64,000 nt of DNA, from positions 496,001 through 560,000 of the forward strand of contig CANLMR010000001.1 in assembly GCA_947492185.1 (NCBI GenBank). Reading direction: 5' to 3'. Below the pieces are notes generated by a model. It worked only from the letters and a program-made list of their open reading frames with translations, was not told where the DNA came from and did not search any database. Below are positions 40,008 through 49,100 of the stretch, piece by piece. A program made the translations under genes and the position numbers. The stretch's first letter is position 1. Every line of letters starts with the position of its first letter. Source of the stretch: an uncultured Tenacibaculum sp. (GTDB taxonomy: Bacteria; Bacteroidota; Bacteroidia; Flavobacteriales; Flavobacteriaceae).

Positions 40008-40036
40008 AAAACCTGAAGAAATGATCTTCAGGTTTT
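40008..40036. terminator. stem-loop terminator
   Basis: AAAACCTGAAGA-AATGA-TCTTCAGGTTTT. Confidence 0.6.
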
Positions 40037-40073
40037 CATATGTTATTTTATTGTAAAAACTATCAATAATAAG

Positions 40074-40093
40074 ATTCCCACCTAAACGGGAAT
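40074..40093. repeat. imperfect short palindrome ATTCCCACCTAAACGGGAAT
   Basis: ATTCCC/GGGAAT arms followed by GACA. Confidence 0.5.
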
Positions 40094-40151
40094 GACAAAT
40101 ATGAATAATTTTTGTCTTTTCTTTCTTATCTCTACTGTTTTAATCTAAAAA

Positions 40152-41120
40152 CTAGTAACCCACTTTAGCACGAACGCGTTGCAAAACATCTTGAGCTACT
40201 TTTCTAGCTTTTTCTGCTCCAATAGCTAAAGCTTCATCAATCTCATTTTTGTTTTCCATATAGTGATTATACTTTGCTCTAACATCAGCAAACTTATCAA
40301 TAATCAACTCATATAAAGCTTGCTTTGCATGACCATAACCATAGTTTCCTCCTTCGTAATTAGCTCGCATTTCAGCAATTTGCTCTTCAGAACCTAATAA
40401 CTTATATAACGCAAATACATTATCAGTATCTGGATTTTTTGGTTCTTCTAACGGAGTACTATCCGTTTGAATTTTCATGATTTGCTTACGTAACTTTTTG
40501 TCTGGTAAAAAAATGTTGATTACGTTATCACGAGATTTACTCATTTTTTCTCCATCAATTCCAGGGACTAATTGTGTGTGCTCTTGAATTTTTGCTTGAG
40601 GTGGAACTAAAGTTTCTCCAACAACATTATTTAATCGGTTAGCAACATCTCTAGTCATTTCTAAATGCTGTAACTGATCTTTTCCAACCGGAACAATTTC
40701 TGCATCGTATAATAAAATATCTGCAGCCATTAGCATTGGATATGTAAATAATCCAGAATTTACATCTTCTAATCGATCTGCTTTATCCTTAAAACTATGT
40801 GCAAGTGTTAATCGTTGATATGGATAAAAACAATTTAAATACCACGTCAGTTCAGTAACTTCAGGAATATCACTCTGACGATAAAAAACAGTTTTGTTCA
40901 CATCAATACCACAAGCGAGCCATGTAGCTGCTGTGCTGTATGTGTTTTCACGTAATTGATTTCCGTCTTTAATTTGAGTTAAAGAGTGCATATCTGCAAT
41001 AAATAAAAACGATTCGTTTTCTGGCTGATTTGCCATTTCAATAGCAGGTAAAATAGCACCTAATAAATTTCCTAAGTGTGGAGTTCCTGTACTTTGTACA
41101 CCAGTTAAGATCCTAGACAT
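40152..41120 (-). CDS. trpS: tryptophan--tRNA ligase
   Basis: GVQSTGTPHLGNLLGA (HIGH-like) and KMSKSRDN. Confidence 0.96.
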   Translation of the reverse strand: MSRILTGVQSTGTPHLGNLLGAILPAIEMANQPENESFLFIADMHSLTQIKDGNQLRENTYSTAATWLACGIDVNKTVFYRQSDIPEVTELTWYLNCFYPYQRLTLAHSFKDKADRLEDVNSGLFTYPMLMAADILLYDAEIVPVGKDQLQHLEMTRDVANRLNNVVGETLVPPQAKIQEHTQLVPGIDGEKMSKSRDNVINIFLPDKKLRKQIMKIQTDSTPLEEPKNPDTDNVFALYKLLGSEEQIAEMRANYEGGNYGYGHAKQALYELIIDKFADVRAKYNHYMENKNEIDEALAIGAEKARKVAQDVLQRVRAKVGY

Positions 41121-41236
41121 TATATTTCACTTTATGAGTTGTTTCAAAATTAGCTTTCTGAAACACGTTGATTTTTTGCGAAAACAAAAGTAAGGTTTAA
41201 ATCTATCAAACAAAAGAAATTACTACATTAGCAAAC

Positions 41237-42010
41237 ATGAAGTGCATAAAAATACCCTTCTTATTACTATGGCGCGTGTGGTTTTATGTATTAATGTTTT
41301 TGGGAATTATTGTAATGTCTCCTCTACTCATCGCGCTATCTTCTACAGAAAAACTGTATCCTTATTTTTGGAAAGTTGTACGGTTCTTTTCTTATTTTTT
41401 ATTGTATCTAATGGGGTGTAGAATCTCAATTGAAAAAGAGGAAGAAATTGATCCAGACAAGAGTTATGTGTTTTGTGCAAATCATACTTCGTTTTTCGAT
41501 ATATGGTTAATGGCTATTATGAGTAAAAATCCTATTGTTTTTGTAGGAAAAAAGGAATTGGTTAAAATTCCTGTTTTTGGATTCTTCTATAAAAGAGTGG
41601 TAATTATGGTAGATAGAGGAAGTGCAAATAGTAGGAGAAAAGTATATGGTTTAGCTAAAAAAAGACTTAAGAATGGAACCAGCGTTGCTATTTACCCTGA
41701 AGGTTTAGTGCCAGATGAAGAAGTAGTTTTAGCACCATTTAAAAATGGCGCTTTTAGTTTAGCAATAGAACATCAAATACCGGTCGTACCACAAGTATAT
41801 TTCGATTGTAAAAGTTCATTTTCTTGGAATATATTCAAAGGAGGTCCGAAAAAACTAAGAGCTAAACAATGTAAATTTATTTCTACAGACGGATTATCTT
41901 TAGAAGATAGAATATCATTAAAAAACAAAACATTCGACTTAATATATAACGAATTAATAAACGATAAAAAGTATATGAAATATACTTTAGAAGCAAAGAA
42001 AGATGAGTAA
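41237..42010 (+). CDS. 1-acyl-sn-glycerol-3-phosphate acyltransferase (PlsC family)
   Basis: CANHTSFFD and IYPEGLVPDEE. Confidence 0.9.
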   Translation: MKCIKIPFLLLWRVWFYVLMFLGIIVMSPLLIALSSTEKLYPYFWKVVRFFSYFLLYLMGCRISIEKEEEIDPDKSYVFCANHTSFFDIWLMAIMSKNPIVFVGKKELVKIPVFGFFYKRVVIMVDRGSANSRRKVYGLAKKRLKNGTSVAIYPEGLVPDEEVVLAPFKNGAFSLAIEHQIPVVPQVYFDCKSSFSWNIFKGGPKKLRAKQCKFISTDGLSLEDRISLKNKTFDLIYNELINDKKYMKYTLEAKKDE

Positions 42011-42644
42011 TAACGAAGCACTTAATGATTATAGTCAAAAAGAGGAATATTTAAATATTCTTACACATGGTTTTGGTTTTTTCGCGAGTTGTATTGGATT
42101 TATCTTTTTAATAATAAAATCGATGTGTTATGTCTCATTTTGGGAAAGCGCTAGTTTTATCATCTTCGGATTAAGTATGGTGGTTTTGTACGCGGCTTCA
42201 ACTTTATACCACAACGCTAAAAATTCACAAAAAAGAGCCAAACTTAAAGTTTTTGATCATGCTGCAATTTTTGTTTTAATAGCAGGAAGTTATACACCGT
42301 TTTGTATTGTAGCTTTACAATCTGATTTAGGTTGGAATATGTTTTTATTAGTCTGGTTAATTGCTGTAGTAGGAATAATATTTAAATTGTTTTTTACTGG
42401 GAAACTAAAACATGTTTCTACAGTAATGTATGTGGTAATGGGATGGTTGGTTATATTTTTTATTTCTCCATTAATGGATAGTTTATCAGAATTAGGAGTA
42501 ACTTATTTAATGACGGGAGGAGTTTTTTATACTATTGGTGCAATTTTATACTCCATTAAAAAAATTCCATACAACCACGCTATATTTCATGTGTTTGTAT
42601 TGCTCGGTAGTTTTAGTCATTTTTGGGCGATTTATAATTTGTAA
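42003..42644 (+). CDS. hemolysin III / PAQR family membrane protein
   Basis: EEYLNILTHGFGFFASCIGF, ASTLYHNAK, FDHAAIFVLIAGSYTPFC. Confidence 0.9.
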   Translation: MSNNEALNDYSQKEEYLNILTHGFGFFASCIGFIFLIIKSMCYVSFWESASFIIFGLSMVVLYAASTLYHNAKNSQKRAKLKVFDHAAIFVLIAGSYTPFCIVALQSDLGWNMFLLVWLIAVVGIIFKLFFTGKLKHVSTVMYVVMGWLVIFFISPLMDSLSELGVTYLMTGGVFYTIGAILYSIKKIPYNHAIFHVFVLLGSFSHFWAIYNL

Positions 42645-42657
42645 TTATTACTTATAA

Positions 42658-43128
42658 TCACCACTTAGTAAAAGGTTTCTTGCTTAAATTAGAATTATAG
42701 TATTCTTCTTTTCCTGTTACTTCTTTTCCTAACCAAATAGGAGCAATGTAGTTTTCGTTTTCTGAAGAAAGTTCTACTTCGGCAACAACTAAACCAAGGT
42801 TATCACCTAAAAAATCATCCACCTCAAAAACATGATTGCCACTTTTCACCAAATAGCGATATTTTTCAATAATTCCTTTTTCACATAAGTTCATAAGTTC
42901 ATTTGCTTCAGCTTTGGTAATTTCTTTTTCCCATTCAAAACGGGAAGTACCAGAAGTATTCGATTTTCCTTTTACGGTTAAAAACCCTTGTTCATCTTTT
43001 ATACGAACACGAACAACTCGTTTCTTATGAGAATTTAAGAATCCTTGTTTTATATAGTTACGCTGATAAGCGTCTTTCTTAAAACTTTGATTATTTACTA
43101 AGAATTTACGTTCTATTTCAATAGGCAT
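42658..43128 (-). CDS. CYTH domain-containing protein
   Basis: MPIEIERKFLVNNQSF; RVRIKDEQGFLTVKGK; FEVDDFLGDNLGLVVAEVEL. Confidence 0.92.
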   Translation of the reverse strand: MPIEIERKFLVNNQSFKKDAYQRNYIKQGFLNSHKKRVVRVRIKDEQGFLTVKGKSNTSGTSRFEWEKEITKAEANELMNLCEKGIIEKYRYLVKSGNHVFEVDDFLGDNLGLVVAEVELSSENENYIAPIWLGKEVTGKEEYYNSNLSKKPFTKW

Positions 43129-43181
43129 ACAACTCGTTTTCAAATTTGTACGAATGTATCGCTTTTGTCGTTATTATTAAA

Positions 43182-43189
43182 TATCTTTG
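43182..43189 (+). promoter_or_regulatory. candidate -7 element (TATCTTTG) 8 nt before ATG 43198
   Basis: TAnnTTTG match. Confidence 0.4.
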
Positions 43190-43197
43190 ACCAGATT

Positions 43198-45519
43198 ATG
43201 AAGAAAATCTTTACTTTTTTACTAACTATATTTTCAATTTTTTCCTATTCACAAACTGATTTTAGTAATCAATGGGAAGATTTTTTTTCCTATAATAATA
43301 TTAAAGATTTTACCATTTCTGGAGATGTATTATATGCTTTAGCGGACAATGCTGTATTTACGTACGATCTCCAAACTCAGGAGACACAAAAGCTATCTTC
43401 TGTAAACGGATTGTCAGGCGAAACAACTTCAGCTATTTTTTATAATGAAACATACAACCGTTTGGTTATTGGTTATGAAAATGGTTTGATAGAAGTGGTT
43501 GATCAAGATGGAACAGTAACAGTATCTCCAGATATTGTTAATTTCAACCAGTCGGGCCTAAAACGAATTAATGCAATTTATCAATATAACGATGAGTTAT
43601 TACTAGCAACATCTTTTGCGGTAATTGTGTATAATATAGAACGGTTAGAGTTTGGAGACACCTATTTTATTGGGCCTAGTTCTACAAGTGTAAATGTAAA
43701 TGATGTTGTTGTATCAAATAATGAAATCTTCGCAGCTACCGAATCTGGAATTTTTGTAGCGAATACCAATGGAGGCAGTTTATTAGATGCGAATAATTGG
43801 GTCCTTCGTTTTACAGGAAATTTTAATCATATTACTGAATTTTCGGGAAATGTGTATGCAGCAACCAATAGAGATTTAATTCGATTAAATGGTGCAGCCC
43901 AACAAAATATTTTCACCTATACAGAAGATATTTCAGATGTTAAAAGTGAAGGAAATATATTAACAGTTTCGCTATCATCAAGAGCAAACATTTATAATCA
44001 ATCGTTAACTTTAACTGGAAGTAATACAGGCAGTAGTACTTTTGATTTCACTTTAAATGCTGCAGGCGTTAATTCAGGAACAGCTTTTTTAGCTACAAAA
44101 GAATTCGGAATTCTATTTGCTCCAATTGCATCGCAGTCATATACAGAAGTTCATCCACAAGGACCTCTGTCAAATCAAGTGTTTTCTATCGAGGCAAACA
44201 ATAACGGATTATGGGTTGTATATGGAGGTTACGATTCTACTTTTACACCATCACAAATTCAACAAGGGTATTCTCATTTTAACGGTACAGATTGGGTAAA
44301 CATTCCTTTTAACCCAGGAGATCCTTTTGGTGATTTAGTGCATGTTACCATAGATAAAAATAGCGATAACCGTGTTTTTATTAGTTCATTTGGAGATACA
44401 GGAGCAGTTACAACTAAACTTACAGGAGGATTATATGAACTTATAGATGATCAAATTGTACGATTCTATAATCACTTAAATAGTCCGCTTGAAGATATCG
44501 CTGCAACAGATCCAAATCGTGTTACTGTTCGTGTATCGGGAAGTGTATTAGATAGAGAAGGTAATCTTTGGGTTGCGAATGTGCTTTCTAATTCAAGATT
44601 AAAAAAGTTATCTCCATCTGGTACTTGGACCAGTTTCGATATTAACGAATTATACCTAGATAATAAACCCGGAATGGGAGAAGTAGTTATTGATAATGCA
44701 AATACAGTTTGGATTACTACGCGTAGAAATGGAGTTTTTGCCTACAATGAAAATGGAGATAGAAAAAGAGCTTTAACTACAGAAGCAACAAAAGGAAACT
44801 TGCCTAATGCGTTTACAAGAACTGTAGCTATTGATAAAAATAATAGGTTATGGATAGGAACACTTTCTGGTTTAGTGGTTTTTAGTAATACATCTGGAAT
44901 TTTTGATGCGAATGTATACGATGCAGAGCCCATTATTATTTTAGATGAAGGAATTCCGAAGAAGTTGTTAGGTGATCAAACAATTAATTCAATTAAAGTA
45001 GATGGAGCAAATAACAAATGGTTTGGAACTGATAATGGTGGAGTGTTATATACAAACCCAAGTGGACAAAATACATTAGCTAATTTTAATAAAGATAATT
45101 CTCCTCTACCATCTAATAAAATTTTAAAAATTGCTGTTGACGAATTTTCTGGTAAAGTATATTTCGCTACAGATAAAGGAATTGTAGTTTATAATAGTGA
45201 AGTAGCTCCTTTTGGAGACGAATTAGGAGAAGTATATGCTTATCCTAACCCAGCTTTAAATACAAATACTACAGTAACTATTGCTGGTAGAAACGGAACC
45301 AATATTCCTAAAGGTACGAATGTTAAAATCCTAGATGTAGCAGGAAATTTAGTTTACGAAACAAATGTTGTAGAAGGGCAACAAGTTCAAGGAGGAAAAA
45401 TTGTTTGGAACAAACGTAATTTAGCAGGTCAAAAAGTAGCATCAGGTATTTATATTGTATTATTAGTTACTGATGATGGAGCCGAGACTTCTACAACTAA
45501 AATAGCTATTGTTAATTAA
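43198..45519 (+). CDS. porZ: PorZ-like beta-propeller protein of the type IX secretion system
   Basis: Signal peptide; two-component-regulator propeller repeats (NRLWIGTLSGLVVF, NKWFGTDNGGVLY); C-terminal sorting-like YAYPNPALNTN...ASGIYIVLL; next to recO. Confidence 0.78.
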   Translation: MKKIFTFLLTIFSIFSYSQTDFSNQWEDFFSYNNIKDFTISGDVLYALADNAVFTYDLQTQETQKLSSVNGLSGETTSAIFYNETYNRLVIGYENGLIEVVDQDGTVTVSPDIVNFNQSGLKRINAIYQYNDELLLATSFAVIVYNIERLEFGDTYFIGPSSTSVNVNDVVVSNNEIFAATESGIFVANTNGGSLLDANNWVLRFTGNFNHITEFSGNVYAATNRDLIRLNGAAQQNIFTYTEDISDVKSEGNILTVSLSSRANIYNQSLTLTGSNTGSSTFDFTLNAAGVNSGTAFLATKEFGILFAPIASQSYTEVHPQGPLSNQVFSIEANNNGLWVVYGGYDSTFTPSQIQQGYSHFNGTDWVNIPFNPGDPFGDLVHVTIDKNSDNRVFISSFGDTGAVTTKLTGGLYELIDDQIVRFYNHLNSPLEDIAATDPNRVTVRVSGSVLDREGNLWVANVLSNSRLKKLSPSGTWTSFDINELYLDNKPGMGEVVIDNANTVWITTRRNGVFAYNENGDRKRALTTEATKGNLPNAFTRTVAIDKNNRLWIGTLSGLVVFSNTSGIFDANVYDAEPIIILDEGIPKKLLGDQTINSIKVDGANNKWFGTDNGGVLYTNPSGQNTLANFNKDNSPLPSNKILKIAVDEFSGKVYFATDKGIVVYNSEVAPFGDELGEVYAYPNPALNTNTTVTIAGRNGTNIPKGTNVKILDVAGNLVYETNVVEGQQVQGGKIVWNKRNLAGQKVASGIYIVLLVTDDGAETSTTKIAIVN

Positions 45520-46241
45520 TGGCAATTATTACTACAAAGGCTATTGTTTTTAGCACTATTAAATACGGAGATACAAGTTTAATTGTTAAGTGTTTTACTC
45601 TTGAAGAAGGAATGAAATCTTATATGATTAAAGGTGTTTTAAAATCAAAAAAAGGAAAGCTAAAAGCTGCTTATTTTCAACCGTTAACTCAACTTCAATT
45701 AACAGCTAGCCATAATAACAAAGGAAACTTGAACACGATTAGAGAAGCTCATGTTTCAATTCCATATGAAAGTATTCCTTTAAAAATTATTAAGCAAACA
45801 ATAATACTTTTTTTATCTGAAATTCTATCTACTATTATTCAAGAAGAGGAAAAGAATGAAGGGTTATATAATTACATTGAAACCGCTTTAATTTGGTTAG
45901 ATACACATGATGCTATTTCCAATTTTCATTTATTGTTCTTATTGAACCTTTCTAAATATTTAGGTTTTTATCCAGATACTTCCAATTTAAACGCAACAGC
46001 CTTTAGCTTGTTAGAGGGATCATTTACAAATAGTAGTTATGAAAAATTAACATTAATAAATACTGATTTAACACTCTTTAAAAAGCTATTAGGCATAAAT
46101 TTTGATGCAATACATACAATTTCTTTTAATAAAAGAGAAAGACAAACCCTTCTTAGGATTATTATTCAATATTTTGAATTACATTTGGAGGGTTTTAAAA
46201 AACCAAAATCTTTAGACGTTTTAGAAACGGTGTTTAGTTAG
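45519..46241 (+). CDS. recO: DNA repair protein RecO
   Basis: TTKAIVFSTIKYGDTSLIVKCFTLEEGMKSYMIKGV. Confidence 0.92.
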   Translation: MAIITTKAIVFSTIKYGDTSLIVKCFTLEEGMKSYMIKGVLKSKKGKLKAAYFQPLTQLQLTASHNNKGNLNTIREAHVSIPYESIPLKIIKQTIILFLSEILSTIIQEEEKNEGLYNYIETALIWLDTHDAISNFHLLFLLNLSKYLGFYPDTSNLNATAFSLLEGSFTNSSYEKLTLINTDLTLFKKLLGINFDAIHTISFNKRERQTLLRIIIQYFELHLEGFKKPKSLDVLETVFS

Positions 46242-46244
46242 CTC

Positions 46245-48725
46245 ATGAGGTGGATTTTTATACTTTTTTTATGCATTTCTTCAACTATTTTTTCGCAGCA
46301 AATCACAGTTTATGATGGTGAAACTGGAAAAGTAATTGAAGCAGTAGCATTATATAATTCAGATAAAACTATATCTGCAGTTACTAATGAAAACGGAAAG
46401 GTAGATATTTCTGATTTTCCAAAAGGAACTATCTATTTTTCGCATGTTTCATATGCTGAATTTTCTTTGAATAAATCTATTATTCTTTTGAATAATAATG
46501 TAGTGTATTTATCTAAAGAATCTGAACAATTAGATGAGGTCGTAGTTTCTGTATTTAAAAGCAATGCAAAAACAAATCGAATAGCAGAACAAATTGAAGT
46601 ATTAAACACAAAGGAAATACAAAAGCTTTCCCCACAAACTTCTGCTGATGTTTTAGAAATTATACCAGGAATTAGAGTACAAAGATCTCAATTAGGAGGA
46701 GGGAGTCCTGTGTTAAGAGGAATGGAAAGTAATCGTGTTTTACTTGTGGTTGACGGTGTTCGAATGAATAATGCGATTTATAGAAAAGGGCATTTACAAA
46801 ATTCAATTACTGTTGCTCCAAATATGTTAGATAGAACAGAAGTTGTATTTGGTCCTTCATCTGTAATTTATGGTTCCGATGCTTTAGGTGGAGCGATACA
46901 CTATTACACCAAAACTCCGAAATTATCAAAAGATAAAGAAGTAAAAGGAAGTTTTTTCTCACGTTTTTCTACGGTTAATGATGAAAGAACAAATCAAGCT
47001 TCAATAGAATTACGTTTCCCAAAATGGGCCAGTTTTACAAGTGTGTCTCATAGTGATTTTGGTGATTTACAAATGGGTGAAAATCGTTCTCACGGTTTTG
47101 AAGATTGGGGAAAAGTATTTTACTATTCAGAAAATTTAAACGGAAATTATAATCCTAATCCAACGTTAAATACCGATTTAACCACACAAAAAAATACGGG
47201 TTATAATCAAACTGATATTTTGCAAAAGTTCTACGTTCCGTTGTCTAGAAATACCGATTTAAAAGTAAATGTTCAATATTCTACTTCTTCTGATATTCCT
47301 AGGTTTGATAGGATGACGGAGTTAACTGATGAAATTGATCCATCTTCCTTAAAATTTGCAGAATGGTATTATGGCCCACAAAAGCGATTATTAATTTCAC
47401 CTCAATTAACTATTAATCCGAAGAAAAAATGGTTGAATGAAGGAACATTTACATTAGCTTATCAAAATGTAAAGGAGAGCCGAATTCAAAGAAGATTTGG
47501 AAGTCTTGAAAGAAGTTATAGAGAAGAAGAGGTTGATATTTATAGTTTAAATGGAGACTTTTCTGTTGCACTTGCAAAGAACAGAAATTTAGGATATGGA
47601 TTTGAAGTTGCCTATAATGATGTAAACTCAAATTCTTTTGGTAAGGAATTGAATATTGTGAATAATCAAATTACTGGTTTTAGCAATGATTTTGCTGTTC
47701 AATCTCGTTATCCTGATGGAGGAAGTAGTTATTTGAGTTCAGCATTATATACTAATTACAGACAAGATATTTCGAAACAATCTACGTTGAATTTTGGTGC
47801 GAGATTAACGAACACACAACTAAGAGCAAAATGGATTGACAATACATTTATTACCTTACCTGATTCTGATATTAGTTTATCAAATACGGCATTAACAGCA
47901 ACAGTAGGCTATGTATATAAACCAGCAAAAAGTTGGCAGTTTAATGCAGTGCTTTCTACTGGATTTAGATCTCCAAATATTGATGATGTTGGTAAAATTC
48001 GAGAAAAGAATAATCGTTTAACTATTCCGAATGTAGATTTAAAACCTGAGCATGCATATAATGCTGAAATAGGAGTAGAAAAGTATTTTAATAATAGAAA
48101 GTTTAGAATTGGTGCTAATGTATATTATATGTTATTAGATAATTATATATACAGAGAAGCAATTAACGATCCTGGGTTATCATTGGATTATGATGGAGAA
48201 ACATTTACAACAGCGAATCAACAGATTTTAGCAAACGTAAATAAAGGAAATGCTTATGTAACCGGTTTTACAGTTAATTATCAAGGGAAATTGCATAAGA
48301 ACTGGATGACTAGTGGATCAATAACTTATACAAAAGGAAGAACTTTTGATACTGATGAGCCAATGTCATCAATTCCACCTTTATTCGGAAATTTTGATGT
48401 GAATTATGTGAATGATAATATTGAGGCAGGAGTGAATTTTCGATTTAATGCTACAAAAAACATTGAAGATTTCAATATAAATGAAGGAATCGATAATCAC
48501 GAATTAACACCAATTGTTGATGCTACAGCCACTGAAGATATAAATAAATTTTATGGATCTCCAAGTTGGGCAACAGTTGGAATTCATTCTGCATACAAGA
48601 TTAACTCTAATTTTAAATTACAAGGTCGATTATCAAATATTTTCGATAAACATTTTCGAGAGTTTGCCTCTGGTTTATCAGCACCAGGACGTAATTTATC
48701 ATTAAGCGTAATTGCTAATTTTTAA
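46245..48725 (+). CDS. TonB-dependent receptor (heme/siderophore-type architecture)
   Basis: ADVLEIIPGIRVQRSQLGGGSPVLRGMESNRVLLVVDGVRMNNAIYRKGHLQN; terminal barrel LSLSVIANF. Confidence 0.88.
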   Translation: MRWIFILFLCISSTIFSQQITVYDGETGKVIEAVALYNSDKTISAVTNENGKVDISDFPKGTIYFSHVSYAEFSLNKSIILLNNNVVYLSKESEQLDEVVVSVFKSNAKTNRIAEQIEVLNTKEIQKLSPQTSADVLEIIPGIRVQRSQLGGGSPVLRGMESNRVLLVVDGVRMNNAIYRKGHLQNSITVAPNMLDRTEVVFGPSSVIYGSDALGGAIHYYTKTPKLSKDKEVKGSFFSRFSTVNDERTNQASIELRFPKWASFTSVSHSDFGDLQMGENRSHGFEDWGKVFYYSENLNGNYNPNPTLNTDLTTQKNTGYNQTDILQKFYVPLSRNTDLKVNVQYSTSSDIPRFDRMTELTDEIDPSSLKFAEWYYGPQKRLLISPQLTINPKKKWLNEGTFTLAYQNVKESRIQRRFGSLERSYREEEVDIYSLNGDFSVALAKNRNLGYGFEVAYNDVNSNSFGKELNIVNNQITGFSNDFAVQSRYPDGGSSYLSSALYTNYRQDISKQSTLNFGARLTNTQLRAKWIDNTFITLPDSDISLSNTALTATVGYVYKPAKSWQFNAVLSTGFRSPNIDDVGKIREKNNRLTIPNVDLKPEHAYNAEIGVEKYFNNRKFRIGANVYYMLLDNYIYREAINDPGLSLDYDGETFTTANQQILANVNKGNAYVTGFTVNYQGKLHKNWMTSGSITYTKGRTFDTDEPMSSIPPLFGNFDVNYVNDNIEAGVNFRFNATKNIEDFNINEGIDNHELTPIVDATATEDINKFYGSPSWATVGIHSAYKINSNFKLQGRLSNIFDKHFREFASGLSAPGRNLSLSVIANF

Positions 48726-48729
48726 TATT

Positions 48730-49002
48730 ATGATCAACCTATTTAAAATAGTAAGTTTATTAGAAGGAGTTTCTTATATCTTACTATTATTTATTGCTAC
48801 ACCAATTAAATATATCTACGATAATCCTACTTATGTAAAGTGGTTAGGAATGCCTCATGGATTATTATTTGTGGCGTATATTATAATTGCTTTTTTATTA
48901 TGGCAACCTCAAAAATGGACAACAAAAGAATTCTTTATTGTTTGTTTATTATCACTTTTACCATTCGGAACTTTCTTCGTTGGAAAGTATTTGAAAGAAT
49001 AG
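48730..49002 (+). CDS. DUF3817 domain-containing membrane protein
   Basis: FKIVSLLEGVSYILLLFIATPIKYI...WLGMPHGLLFVAYI. Confidence 0.85.
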   Translation: MINLFKIVSLLEGVSYILLLFIATPIKYIYDNPTYVKWLGMPHGLLFVAYIIIAFLLWQPQKWTTKEFFIVCLLSLLPFGTFFVGKYLKE

Positions 49003-49030
49003 CATTTTAGAATTGTAGTCTATAGAAATA

Positions 49031-49062
49031 AAAAAGCACAACGAATTCGTTGTGCTTTTTTT
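49031..49062. terminator. bidirectional terminator, perfect palindrome
   Basis: AAAAAGCACAACGAATTCGTTGTGCTTTTTTT. Confidence 0.85.
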
Positions 49063-49100
49063 ACATACTTGGAATTTCGTTTTATATCTAATCAAACAAA

